A DNA stretch of 43,522 nucleotides from the NCBI GenBank assembly GCA_031290835.1, contig JAISLN010000203.1, forward strand, positions 1-43,522, in the 5' to 3' direction. This DNA is from Prevotellaceae bacterium (GTDB lineage: Bacteria > Bacteroidota > Bacteroidia > Bacteroidales > UBA932). The notes beneath the pieces are model-generated. The model was not told the origin of the DNA, did not search any database, and was given only the letters and a program-made list of their open reading frames with translations. The position numbers and the translations under genes are program-made. Numbering within the stretch: position 1 is the stretch's first letter; every line of letters begins with the position of its first letter. Below are positions 1 through 8,830 of this stretch, in pieces.

Positions 1-410
1 TCGTAGAGCACAAACTTCTCGTGAAGGTCGTATTTTGCGGTGGAGGGCGACTGCACCTCCGCAATAAAGTCGGGTGCGCCGAGGCAGCCGCGCTGGTCTA
101 TCTTCGACGGGTCGCACACAATACAGATGTCGGGCTGTACAACGGTATCTATTTTGTCGTTATCCTTTTCGCCGTTTTTCGGCAGCCGCACGTCGAAAGG
201 CGCAGGAAAAACCTTGCATTGCCTTTTACGCTTTTTAACGAAGCTGCCCAATTCGACGTTTAAGTTGGAGAGTATGCTCTGATGTCGAGGAGTCGGCGCG
301 GGCGACATCAGCTTAATCAACCCGTGCAGCAACTCCCTGCGCGTATTGTCCCACCACGTGAGATAGTCGGCGTAGGTGTACCGTTTTGTAAGGTCTAATG
401 GGAGTTCCAT
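1..410 (-). CDS. Uma2-family (DUF820) putative endonuclease, partial (C-terminus beyond window start)
   Basis: Reverse-strand reading from ATG at 410: MELPLDLTKRYTYADYLTWWDNTRRELLHGLIKLMSPAPTPRHQSILSNL...VQPDICIVCDPSKIDQRGCLGAPDFIAEVQSPSTAKYDLHEKF; PDI/GAPDFIAEV.SPST motif typical of Uma2. Confidence 0.85.
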   Translation of the reverse strand, partial: MELPLDLTKRYTYADYLTWWDNTRRELLHGLIKLMSPAPTPRHQSILSNLNVELGSFVKKRKRQCKVFPAPFDVRLPKNGEKDNDKIDTVVQPDICIVCDPSKIDQRGCLGAPDFIAEVQSPSTAKYDLHEKFVLY

Positions 411-452
411 AACGTTTTTTTTTGCAAATATAAGCATTTTGGGGAGAATCGC

Positions 453-1586
453 TTACGGCTCTCCAATTTTCGCCATGGCTTCTATCAGCATACAGCCGCT
501 GGTTTGCTCCGTCAGCCCGGTTTGCGAGCCCGGTTTATTGCGCCAAAACGTGCCGAATAGCACATCCTTTTTGCTGGCGCCCTTTGTCCATAGCGTTTCT
601 GCGTTGTACTGCAAAAATTGGAGATAGCGGTTTTTGGTGGCGCTATCCAAGCCTTTCTGCCCGATTAGCTCCGCAAAGTAGCGCACAAAAATTCCCTTGA
701 ATAGCCCGCCGTCGCCGTTGCCCTCGTTTTTCAGTATGGCGTCGTTTACTAAATTGGCGATGGTGTAGTTGGCGGCCAGCACGGCGTCGTTAAGGTACAT
801 TTTTTCGCCGGTAATTTTGTACAGCTCCACCGCCGACCCGACAAAGGTACCTTGATTGTAGGTAAATATCCACGAGGTGTTTTTGCTGCCCGTCTGTCCG
901 TTGATGTTGTCATACACGGCGCCGGAGTTGCGGTTAAACAGCGTACTTTTTTCCCACTCATAGATTTTAAAGGCCCATGTTCTGTACACTTCGTCGCCGG
1001 TTTCCCGGTACAGGCGGGCGGCCAGTATGCAGGCGGGGCCGTTGGAGCAGGCGTTCTTGCTCCACAAGTTATTGTCCCGCTCCCATGCTATTCCGCCGCC
1101 GGCGTAGTCGTTCCATCCTTCCTGTATGTACCCCCACAGCTCCAGCGCGGCGCTTTTGTATTTTGCCTCGCCGGTGGCTTGATACGTGCGGAGCAGGGCA
1201 AGTGCTATCCACTCCATGTCGTCGAAGTAGCTGTTGTACCAGCTGTTGTTGTTCTTTTTCTTCACGCCGTCAAACCACAGGGCGAAGTATGCTTTATAAA
1301 AATCGTTGCCGCTACGCTCATACGCATCTACCAGCACATCTAGGGCGTGGGCTTGCGGCCAGTAATGGAAATTTTTGTTGCCGTGGTTATCTGCCCAAAA
1401 GTAGTGCTCGGTTTCGTCCCAGAATGAGTTGAGCAAGGCCCTGCTGCTGCTGTCGGCAGCTGCGCTCCAATCCAGCGCGGTGCTTTCCGCAGGTTGCGGC
1501 ATGTCGTTTTTGTTTTCGCTATTGCTGCTGCTGCAAGTGCAGGCAAAAAGAAGCGTGAAGATAGGTGTAGTCCAAATTTTTTTCAT
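453..1586 (-). CDS. Glycoside hydrolase family 76-like (putative alpha-1,6-mannanase) lipoprotein
   Basis: 377 aa; lipoprotein signal (LLFACTCSSS); YFDDMEWIALALLRTYQATG, GGIAWERDNNLWSKNACSNGPACILAARLY, TYNQGTFVGSAVELY motifs typical of GH76. Confidence 0.87.
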   Translation of the reverse strand: MKKIWTTPIFTLLFACTCSSSNSENKNDMPQPAESTALDWSAAADSSSRALLNSFWDETEHYFWADNHGNKNFHYWPQAHALDVLVDAYERSGNDFYKAYFALWFDGVKKKNNNSWYNSYFDDMEWIALALLRTYQATGEAKYKSAALELWGYIQEGWNDYAGGGIAWERDNNLWSKNACSNGPACILAARLYRETGDEVYRTWAFKIYEWEKSTLFNRNSGAVYDNINGQTGSKNTSWIFTYNQGTFVGSAVELYKITGEKMYLNDAVLAANYTIANLVNDAILKNEGNGDGGLFKGIFVRYFAELIGQKGLDSATKNRYLQFLQYNAETLWTKGASKKDVLFGTFWRNKPGSQTGLTEQTSGCMLIEAMAKIGEP

Positions 1587-1632
1587 GTGTAAATGTGTAT
1601 TTAATGATTAAGCTTATATTAAAACGTAAGAG

Positions 1633-4431
1633 CTATTGTTTGACAAATTTTCGTACAACGCTTCCTTCTGAGCGGCTTATTAGCTTTATCAGGTATAATC
1701 CCTTGCTCAGCGAGGAGGTGTTGATACGGCAGGCTGGTCCCGATATTTTTTTTCTGTCTATTTCCTGCCCGTCGGCTCTGTAGAGGAATAGGTCGGAAAA
1801 ATCGGCGACGTTGTGCACCGTCAGCTCGTCCGCCGCCGGATTGGGAAATAATCGGACGGCGCTGCCGGCGTCTCCATTGCCCAATACTTCCGTTTTGGTA
1901 GTATCTTCCTCCGGCGGCGGGGTTGTATTTTTTTCCGGCAGGGTGATATTTGCTTGCGGATGGGTTGTTACGCTGAAGTTGTCGAAGCTGGCGTAATCGT
2001 TGCATACCCGTAGCCCCACTTTTCCGCAGATAAACGGGCGGGGGTCGGTATAGTCTATTTGGGGTGTTTTCATGTTATCCACATAGATTTTTATGTTGCT
2101 GCCGTTCACTTCTACTTTTAGGGTATATTTTCGGTTTTTGATGTAAGCTCCTGCTTTTGTTGCCAGCTGCTGCCAATTGTAGCTCTGTTTTCCGAGTATG
2201 AGCGAGCTGGCGGACAGCGTGACGTAGTAGGCCTGCAAATAGTCTGTTCCCAACGCCGGATCTTTTCCTGCACCGCCCAAGGCGGGATTGTTTACCCGAA
2301 AGATAAGCCCGGCGTTGAACGAGCTGTAGTAGGTTACGTCCACCTGCACCGTGTAGTCTGTCCAGCCCGTGCTGCCGAGCGTCCGTTTGCCGTGGCCGTT
2401 TATGGTTGCTGCACCCGAGGAAATATTCCATGTTCCGTCGCTGTAATTCCAGAGCGGGCTGAACGCCGTATCGAACGAGTCGGCTTGGGTAACAACGGAG
2501 TTGTCGGCTTCTTCGAAGCGCATTTCGTAAAAATTAAAGCTTCCGCCAAGCGTTTCAACGGTAAGCGTTTGCCATCCGGCCTGCAGCTCCAGCCCTTTGA
2601 TGGTGAGGGTACGCCAATTTGTCGCACTGCTTGTGGCGGGCACAACAAGCCTGCCGGTCAAATCCGTGCTGCCTTGCCGGATACGTATCTGCGCAGAGTC
2701 GGTAGCGGAATAGCGAAGCCCGAGGTGGTAGAGCCCGGTTGCCTTTACGTTCACGTTGTACTTGTACCATTCGCCGCTCTGATTGGCGGTTATGGCAAAG
2801 CCGCCTTCGCTACAGCTGCCTATATCCACGCTGTCGTTTCGGAAAAGTCCCTTGTCGGAATTTCCGGCGGTCAGGTCGTGGTAAGCTACTCCCTCGCCTC
2901 CGCTATTGTAGTGCACGGCGGCGATTATTCCGGGTATGGGCTTGTGCACGTCAAAAATTCCGGAGCCGTTTGCCTGATTGTGAAGCGCAATATACCCAAA
3001 ATTCGCCTGACATCTATCGGTTGCATAGCCGATTTTTCCGCCTCCCAGCGCGTGTGAAGCGGAGAGCTTTAGCATGCCGTCGATGTAAAACCGGTAGCTT
3101 GCTCCCGATTTCTCCAAGCGCAGGTGATGCCACACCCGCAGGTTGTAGCCGCTTGGCAGGTTTGCGTAGCGGGGGGCGTCCCACTTGTTGTTTGCTTTGA
3201 AGCTTACCTCCAGCCGGTTTGAGGCGCTATTCAAGACGGCCATGCCGTAATTTGCCTCATCCGTGTAGCCGAAAACGGCGCCAAATCGGGCGTCAGCAGC
3301 TGCGATAGCTTCTTCCTTCATCGTAAATTCGGCGGTGTAGTCCGCCTTGGTCGGTTGGTTGAGAAGCGCCTTGTAGGGGGTAGCGCTTTCGTTGTCCGAA
3401 AGGTTTTGCATCAGCCTATCGCTATCAGCTACCGTCCAGCTGCCGCCGTTGGGCGTCAGCCAATTTGCGCCCAAGCTATCTCGGTCAAAAAAATCGGCCA
3501 TGTCCGCTTGCCGAAAGGCCTGTTGCGGCCAGGTGGTTGGGCCGAGCAAGAGGAGCTTTGCTCCGTTCCATGCAATTCGGTCAAAATTCAGCCGCCGGTA
3601 GGGGCCTACCCCGTAGTCGCCTGCCAAGTTGTGGTAGGTATAGTAGTAGCTGTCCAAGTCGGGGCCAACGAAGGCCGAGCCATGCCCCAGGCCTACAAAT
3701 TCGCCCTCGGTCTTTATCAGGATAGGGTTTTGGTTGGACTGGGGGGTGTAGGGAGCGATAGGGCCTGCTGTATTTTGGGCGTAATCGATGCGGTAGCCGC
3801 GGCTTATTACATGATTTCCGGTGTAGATCAAGTAGTAGGTTCCATTTCTTTTTATAACGGTAGGGCCTTCCGTCCAGCCGTAGCCCATGCGCGTATTCAG
3901 GTTGACGTCGGCGCCGATGCTGGTCGGGCTGGACATTGCGCAGCCCTGTATGCCGTTGTCGCTTGCGTGGTAAAAATACCACTTGCCGTCGTCTTCGATA
4001 AAGATGGAGCCGTCGATGCTCTTCCCCACGTTGCCGGTTGCCGCCGTAAACGGGCCGGTGGGGCTGCTGCTCGTCAAGACGTAATGCCCATTACCCGCCG
4101 GCGATGTGTACATGTAAAAGAGGCCATTCCAGTAAACGACTTCGGGCGCGTAGGCGCTTTTTGTTATGGAGGCGCTGGTGCAGGTATAGGCGTCCGACCA
4201 TGTTATAAAATCTTTTGTTGACCAGCACTTGACGCCGGTCATGTTGTCTCTGGTGCTGCAATACAGGTAGTAAACGCCTCGGTACTTCAGGATGTAGGGG
4301 TCGCCTATTCCGTACAGAGGCCATTCGTTGGGGAGCGTCAGAGGGTTTGTCCATGTTGGCTGTGCTTTTGCTCCCATGCTTAGGCTTACAGCAAGCAGGA
4401 GTAAGGTAAATACGGTTTTCATATATTTCAT
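1633..4431 (-). CDS. Glycoside hydrolase family 43-like secreted enzyme with accessory carbohydrate-binding regions and T9SS C-terminal sorting domain
   Basis: 932 aa; signal peptide; GDPYILKYRGVYYLYCSTRD, YAPEVVYWNGLFYMYTSP, SIDGSIFIEDDGKWYFYHA, WTEGPTVIKRNGTYYLIYTGN (GH43 blades); C-term LFPNPAADELTVHN...LSKGLYLIKLIS..KFVKQ. Confidence 0.88.
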   Translation of the reverse strand: MKYMKTVFTLLLLAVSLSMGAKAQPTWTNPLTLPNEWPLYGIGDPYILKYRGVYYLYCSTRDNMTGVKCWSTKDFITWSDAYTCTSASITKSAYAPEVVYWNGLFYMYTSPAGNGHYVLTSSSPTGPFTAATGNVGKSIDGSIFIEDDGKWYFYHASDNGIQGCAMSSPTSIGADVNLNTRMGYGWTEGPTVIKRNGTYYLIYTGNHVISRGYRIDYAQNTAGPIAPYTPQSNQNPILIKTEGEFVGLGHGSAFVGPDLDSYYYTYHNLAGDYGVGPYRRLNFDRIAWNGAKLLLLGPTTWPQQAFRQADMADFFDRDSLGANWLTPNGGSWTVADSDRLMQNLSDNESATPYKALLNQPTKADYTAEFTMKEEAIAAADARFGAVFGYTDEANYGMAVLNSASNRLEVSFKANNKWDAPRYANLPSGYNLRVWHHLRLEKSGASYRFYIDGMLKLSASHALGGGKIGYATDRCQANFGYIALHNQANGSGIFDVHKPIPGIIAAVHYNSGGEGVAYHDLTAGNSDKGLFRNDSVDIGSCSEGGFAITANQSGEWYKYNVNVKATGLYHLGLRYSATDSAQIRIRQGSTDLTGRLVVPATSSATNWRTLTIKGLELQAGWQTLTVETLGGSFNFYEMRFEEADNSVVTQADSFDTAFSPLWNYSDGTWNISSGAATINGHGKRTLGSTGWTDYTVQVDVTYYSSFNAGLIFRVNNPALGGAGKDPALGTDYLQAYYVTLSASSLILGKQSYNWQQLATKAGAYIKNRKYTLKVEVNGSNIKIYVDNMKTPQIDYTDPRPFICGKVGLRVCNDYASFDNFSVTTHPQANITLPEKNTTPPPEEDTTKTEVLGNGDAGSAVRLFPNPAADELTVHNVADFSDLFLYRADGQEIDRKKISGPACRINTSSLSKGLYLIKLISRSEGSVVRKFVKQ

Positions 4432-4839
4432 TTGTTAAAATTTATACTAATCAATTTTTTCAAGCTTGTTGTTTTTTTATTGTTGGCTTCAAATTACAGA
4501 ATATTAATGCTTTACAGCTTGTAGCATTTTTTTATGGTCGTACAGGGCATTGCCGGGCGAACGGCAGCGCAGCACGTTTCCTGTCGCCACATGCTCCGGC
4601 GACAGCCATTCGTTCCCCCATAGTGAAGCAGCTCGCAGGCAGCAAAGCTCCCCATGCGGTTGAGGGTGAAAAAGTAAAAATAACCTTATTCTTTGTCATG
4701 CCAAATAATATTTAAAACATTTTAGTTTTTATGCGCCTAATGGCAAAGCGTAACCTTGCCCCACAGCGCGTAATATACGCTGTCCATCTCTGTTTTCTCC
4801 TCAAGGCAGAAAAGGAGAAAAAATAGCTCGCGCAGACTT

Positions 4840-4870
4840 GCCTCGCGGCAGAAGGGCGCTGCCGCGAGGC
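4840..4870. repeat. Perfect hairpin, 11-bp stem (GCCTCGCGGCA / TGCCGCGAGGC)
   Basis: Direct inspection; ~50 bp downstream of the 145-aa minus-strand CDS stop; no immediate T-tract, so terminator function unclear. Confidence 0.7.
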
Positions 4871-4918
4871 GGTACCTCCGGCGCTTCGCCCTGCCGTGTC
4901 ATGTCGGTATTTGGCGTT

Positions 4919-5356
4919 TCACTTGCCCCGTGCAGTGAGGTCATATTTTTCTCTCTTGAGCAGGTACGACAGGCTCAGAAAAAACGGAACGTAGTAGAAT
5001 AGCAGGGCCGGAACCACAATCAATAGGAAATACAACCAACTTACAATATACTGATATTCAACTATTATTAACAGAATAATGGAAACCGCCGCTACTCCCC
5101 ATGCAAATGCGCTAAACCATTTCCAGCTTTTTCTGTATAGCCATTGCCCTATTGCCAACAGAACATACCCAAGTGGAATGAGAGGTAGCGCAGCGATAGA
5201 CAGAAAACTACCGGGTAGTATAATCGGCGTATCGCTATAGCGTACTCCAAATATCAGTATTTCAATAGCATCCCAAAAGAAAAAGAATCCTACCGCTATA
5301 AAATAGCAGGGTACCGGCAATATCCATTTCAATGTTTTTAAATTTACTTTTTTCAT
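4919..5356 (-). CDS. Small hypothetical integral membrane protein
   Basis: 145 aa, about four hydrophobic segments, ATG start, not overlapped by a better ORF. Confidence 0.7.
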   Translation of the reverse strand: MKKVNLKTLKWILPVPCYFIAVGFFFFWDAIEILIFGVRYSDTPIILPGSFLSIAALPLIPLGYVLLAIGQWLYRKSWKWFSAFAWGVAAVSIILLIIVEYQYIVSWLYFLLIVVPALLFYYVPFFLSLSYLLKREKYDLTARGK

Positions 5357-5502
5357 TTTTAGTAAGGTAATTGAGTGTCATAATAAATTTTATATGATTG
5401 CGCTCCGCATGGTGTACCGACAAAGTCTATCAACATAGTTGCCGCTTCTGCTGTCGGAGACCTTTCTGCCAACCCTTTAGTATCAAAATTGTAAATGTCT
5501 GT

Positions 5503-5517
5503 TAGCCCTACGGGCTA
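5503..5517. repeat. Single CCCTACGGG-family palindrome TAGCCC-TAC-GGGCTA
   Basis: Seen directly; same TAC loop as other family members. Confidence 0.75.
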
Positions 5518-5540
5518 TGGGCGTTAGGGGGTAGCATATT

Positions 5541-5830
5541 TTTCTATTGATATTATTTCCCTACGGGAAATCGGGAACAAGAGAGACGCCGCTTTCTATT
5601 GATATTATTTCCCTACGGGAAATCGGGAACAAGAGAGACGCCGCTTTCTATTGATATTATTTCCCTACGGGAAACCGGGAACAAGAGAGACGCCGCTTTC
5701 TATTGATATTATTTCCCTACGGGAAACCGGAGCGAAGCGGAGCTCGGCGAAGCCAATTGAGAAAGAGAGAGACGCCGCTTTCTATTGATATTATTTCCCT
5801 ACGGGAAACCGGAGCGGAGCGGAACCAATC
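5541..5830. repeat. Tandem array of ~52-bp palindromic repeat units (TTTCTATTGATATTATTTCCCTACGGGAAAT...AACAAGAGAGACGCCGC)
   Basis: CTATTGATATTATTTCCCTACGGG starts at 5544, 5596, 5648, 5700 and 5782 (period 52, 52, 52, then 82 because of an insertion containing the 35-bp element). Confidence 0.95.
5721..5755 (+). repeat. Dispersed 35-bp element copy 1 (GGGAAACCGGAGCGAAGCGGAGCTCGGCGAAGCCA)
   Basis: 34/35 identical to 12707-12741. Confidence 0.9.
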
Positions 5831-5884
5831 CGGGAAAATATAGCATCATACAATGTATGACGCTACCCAACGTTCATAGCTTCT

Positions 5885-8482
5885 TCAGCTTTTTATGAAG
5901 ACGATTACTTCGCGAGCGTTGCCGGTTGTGAGCTCAAGGAGGTACATTCCCGCCATCAGGTCGGAGACGTCCACGGCGCTGTCGTAGGGCGCCGGTGATT
6001 TTTCTAGGCTGCCGAGTATGCTGTATATTCCCCTGATTTTGGTGGCCGAATGCTGCCGGACAATGTTCAGGACGCCTGCTGTCGGGTTAGGGTAAACCCG
6101 ACAGGTGTTTTTTTTTACGGTTTCCACGGCGGTGGGCGCAGGGTCGGGGTCGGGTTGGGGCTCCGGCTGGGGTTCCGGCTGGGAGGTTGTCATTCTGGTA
6201 ATGCCCACGTCGATGTACTGCCCGCCCTCAGTCTGGCGGCAGTGCACCGCAATGGTGTTTTCGCCGCCCAAAACCAGCTTGTTTTTCACGCTATCGGCAA
6301 TGGCGAAGGAGATGTAGGCGGTTACGTAGCCGGTTACGTTGAGCGCCGGCACACCGTTGATGTAGATTTGGCAGTCTTCGTCGTGGTAGGCCTTAAGCAT
6401 TAGCGTTCCTGCGTCGAGGGCGTCGGAGGGTAGGGTGAATGTTCGGCGCAGCCAGATGTTATTCGTGCTCCATGCAGTTCTTATCGCCGTGTTGGGAGGG
6501 TTGTTGGCGCCAAAGCCGCCGCTGCCTGTACCCCATGCGCTGTCGTCAAAGGCTGTATTCATCCAGCCGGCAGCCGGCGTAGAGGTGGTGTATTTCCACG
6601 TTTGCGCTCTACTTTCGGAGGTGGCAAGATAGTCGTCGTAAAACCGATTTTCGTGGATGATTCGTTGGTTTACAGCGGCAAAACCGGCAATATCTCCTTT
6701 AAACACCTTTCGGTCGTAGGTCATCAGGCCGTTGAGCTCCATTTCCACGTCGGTAATTTCGGTATATACCGCCGCGCTCAGCCCCTTGCTGGTTTTGAAG
6801 TCTATCAGCATGTCGCCGTAGAAGGCGTATGTTTCCAGCAGCTTTGCGTAGGAGTTGACGGTTGCGTAGGGGTTTCCCTCCTGCCAGATATGCCCGTTTT
6901 CGTAGTAGCCTATGCCGCCGTATTCGCCGCACACCAGAATTTGTGAGTTTTGCGTATTTTTTGGCGGGCATACCGGCGCGGGGTAGCTGTGGTAGTCGCG
7001 TATATCGGTTTTGTTTCTGTCGTAGCGCTCATCGCAGCCGCTGTTTACGTTTACCAGACGGCTATCGTCCCATTCTTTGACTTTGTTCGCCACGTTATCT
7101 TCGTCGTGCGAGCCTTGGTATTCGTTAAACGTTACCCACGAAATGATGCTTGGCGAGTTCCAGTGCGTTTTTATCATCATTTCGAGCTCGTGCAGGTAGG
7201 CGGCGTCTTCGCGCGGGGGCACCGGACGGACTGCGGTGTTGATGTACGAGTTCATCGAGGGCATATCCTGCCACACCAGCAGGCCGAGCTTGTCGCACCA
7301 GTAGTACCAGCGGTAGGGCTCCACCTTGATGTGCTTGCGCACCATGTTGAAGCCGTACTCCTTCATTTTTTCAATGTCGAAGCGGAGCGCTTCGTCGGTG
7401 GGGGCGGTGTAGAGGCCGTCCGGCCAAAAGCCCTGGTCGAGCGGCCCCATCTGGAAGAGCACCTCGTTGTTCAGGCACATTCTGGGGTAGCCGTTGACCA
7501 GCTTTTGGGAGATTTTGCGCATCCCAAAGTACGTCAAAACCGAATCCACTGCGGTGGCGCCGTCGAGCAGGTAAATTTTCATGTCGTAGAGGAAGGGGTT
7601 ATCGACAGACCACAGCTTGAGCGGCTGCGGGATGCTGAGCGTTATGGCGGGGTCGAGCGGTTTTTCTGCGGTAGCAATTTCCTTGCCGCTGTCGTAGATT
7701 TTGAAGCGCAGCTTGGGCGTGGCAAGGGGGGCGCCGGCGTTGAGGCCGTTTGGGTAAAACTTCAGGGTGGCGTTATCAATATTCGGCGTCATTCGGAAGG
7801 TGCTGCCGATGTAGGCTTGCGGCACGGCTTCGAGCCAAACCGTTTGCCAAATGCCGGTGGTGGAGGTGTACATGATGCCTCCCGGGTAGAAAGTTTGCTT
7901 TCCGCGCGGGTAGCCCTTGTCGTCGGTTACGTCGCTCACCCGCAGGGCAACGTCCTGCGCTCCGCTGCCGGTCAGCGCTTCGGTAACGTCGAAGTAGAAG
8001 GGGTCGTAGCCTCCCTGGTGCGTCCCCACGCTGACGCCGTTAACAAAGACTTGGCAGGCGTAATCGACCGCCCCGAAGTGTAGCAGCGTTCGCAGTCCCG
8101 CCCAATCGCTCGGCGCCGTAAACGAGCGGCGGTACCACACATGCTTGTGGCTTTCCTTGATGCCCGAAAGGGCGGATTCTACCGGAAAGGGCACAAGGAT
8201 TTCCCGCGCGAGGTCGCCGACAGGCAGCGCTTCGCTCGCGCTTTTGGCGGGCTGAAGCTGCCAAATGCCGTTCAGGTTGAGCCATTTTTCGCGCACCATT
8301 TGCGGGCGCGGATATTCGGGTAGTATTGGGTCGGTAGCTTGCAGCGCCTCGCCCCACGGGCTCATCAGCTTGGCGGTTTTCTTTTGGTAGGGGCTGGGGG
8401 CTGCCGATGATGCTGACGGCTGCACAAGGCCGCAAAGAGATAAAGAAAGTGCAAGCGCAGAGCGTAAAAAATATCTGTTCAT
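5885..8482 (-). CDS. Glycoside hydrolase family 2-like protein with C-terminal galactose-binding-like module and T9SS sorting domain
   Basis: 865 aa; WLNLNGIWQLQPA, HVWYRRSFTAP, FGAVDYACQVFVNG, GFNMVRKHIKVEPYRWYYWCDKLGLLVWQDMPS, SIISWVTFNEYQG; P/E/D-rich linker; C-term VYPNPTAGVLNIV...LMAGMYLLELTTG. Confidence 0.9.
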   Translation of the reverse strand: MNRYFLRSALALSLSLCGLVQPSASSAAPSPYQKKTAKLMSPWGEALQATDPILPEYPRPQMVREKWLNLNGIWQLQPAKSASEALPVGDLAREILVPFPVESALSGIKESHKHVWYRRSFTAPSDWAGLRTLLHFGAVDYACQVFVNGVSVGTHQGGYDPFYFDVTEALTGSGAQDVALRVSDVTDDKGYPRGKQTFYPGGIMYTSTTGIWQTVWLEAVPQAYIGSTFRMTPNIDNATLKFYPNGLNAGAPLATPKLRFKIYDSGKEIATAEKPLDPAITLSIPQPLKLWSVDNPFLYDMKIYLLDGATAVDSVLTYFGMRKISQKLVNGYPRMCLNNEVLFQMGPLDQGFWPDGLYTAPTDEALRFDIEKMKEYGFNMVRKHIKVEPYRWYYWCDKLGLLVWQDMPSMNSYINTAVRPVPPREDAAYLHELEMMIKTHWNSPSIISWVTFNEYQGSHDEDNVANKVKEWDDSRLVNVNSGCDERYDRNKTDIRDYHSYPAPVCPPKNTQNSQILVCGEYGGIGYYENGHIWQEGNPYATVNSYAKLLETYAFYGDMLIDFKTSKGLSAAVYTEITDVEMELNGLMTYDRKVFKGDIAGFAAVNQRIIHENRFYDDYLATSESRAQTWKYTTSTPAAGWMNTAFDDSAWGTGSGGFGANNPPNTAIRTAWSTNNIWLRRTFTLPSDALDAGTLMLKAYHDEDCQIYINGVPALNVTGYVTAYISFAIADSVKNKLVLGGENTIAVHCRQTEGGQYIDVGITRMTTSQPEPQPEPQPDPDPAPTAVETVKKNTCRVYPNPTAGVLNIVRQHSATKIRGIYSILGSLEKSPAPYDSAVDVSDLMAGMYLLELTTGNAREVIVFIKS

Positions 8483-8682
8483 GGTGAAGAAATTTTGAAT
8501 TAAAGAAATGGTGAAATTGTTAAGCTTGATTTATGGTTAAAGGTTGTAATGGTGTTTAAATGGGGTAAAAATGAGGTTTTCGCTGCCTCCTTTTTCAGGC
8601 TGATTTTCGGAAGAAAAATATCGCCGCAAAGCTCGGCGACATTTGGCGCTGCCTCTTCCAAACTCCACAGGGACGACACTTT

Positions 8683-8826
8683 ATTTTTTGAAAAAAGTAT
8701 CGTCCCTGCGAAAGCTGGAAATAGAAATAGAAATTTTGAATTTTAAATTTTGAATTTTGAATTGCGCAAGGCACGACGCTTTGCGCAATTCAAAATTCAA
8801 AATTTCAAATTCAAAATTTCAAATTC
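8683..8826. repeat. Composite intergenic repeat: AGGGACGACACTTT hairpin followed by long AT-rich hairpin (AATTTTGAATTTTGAATTGCGCAA ... TTGCGCAATTCAAAATTCAAAATTT)
   Basis: Inverted complementarity read directly. Confidence 0.8.
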
Positions 8827-8830
8827 GGGG

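Noticed and set aside
6950-8083. Long antisense ORFs (e.g. 6950-8083 +, 11102-12145 +, 25962-26936 +, 3355-4221 +, 14793-15548 +)
   Set aside because: They lie opposite strongly supported CDSs in GC-skewed codon phase and show no recognisable protein features.
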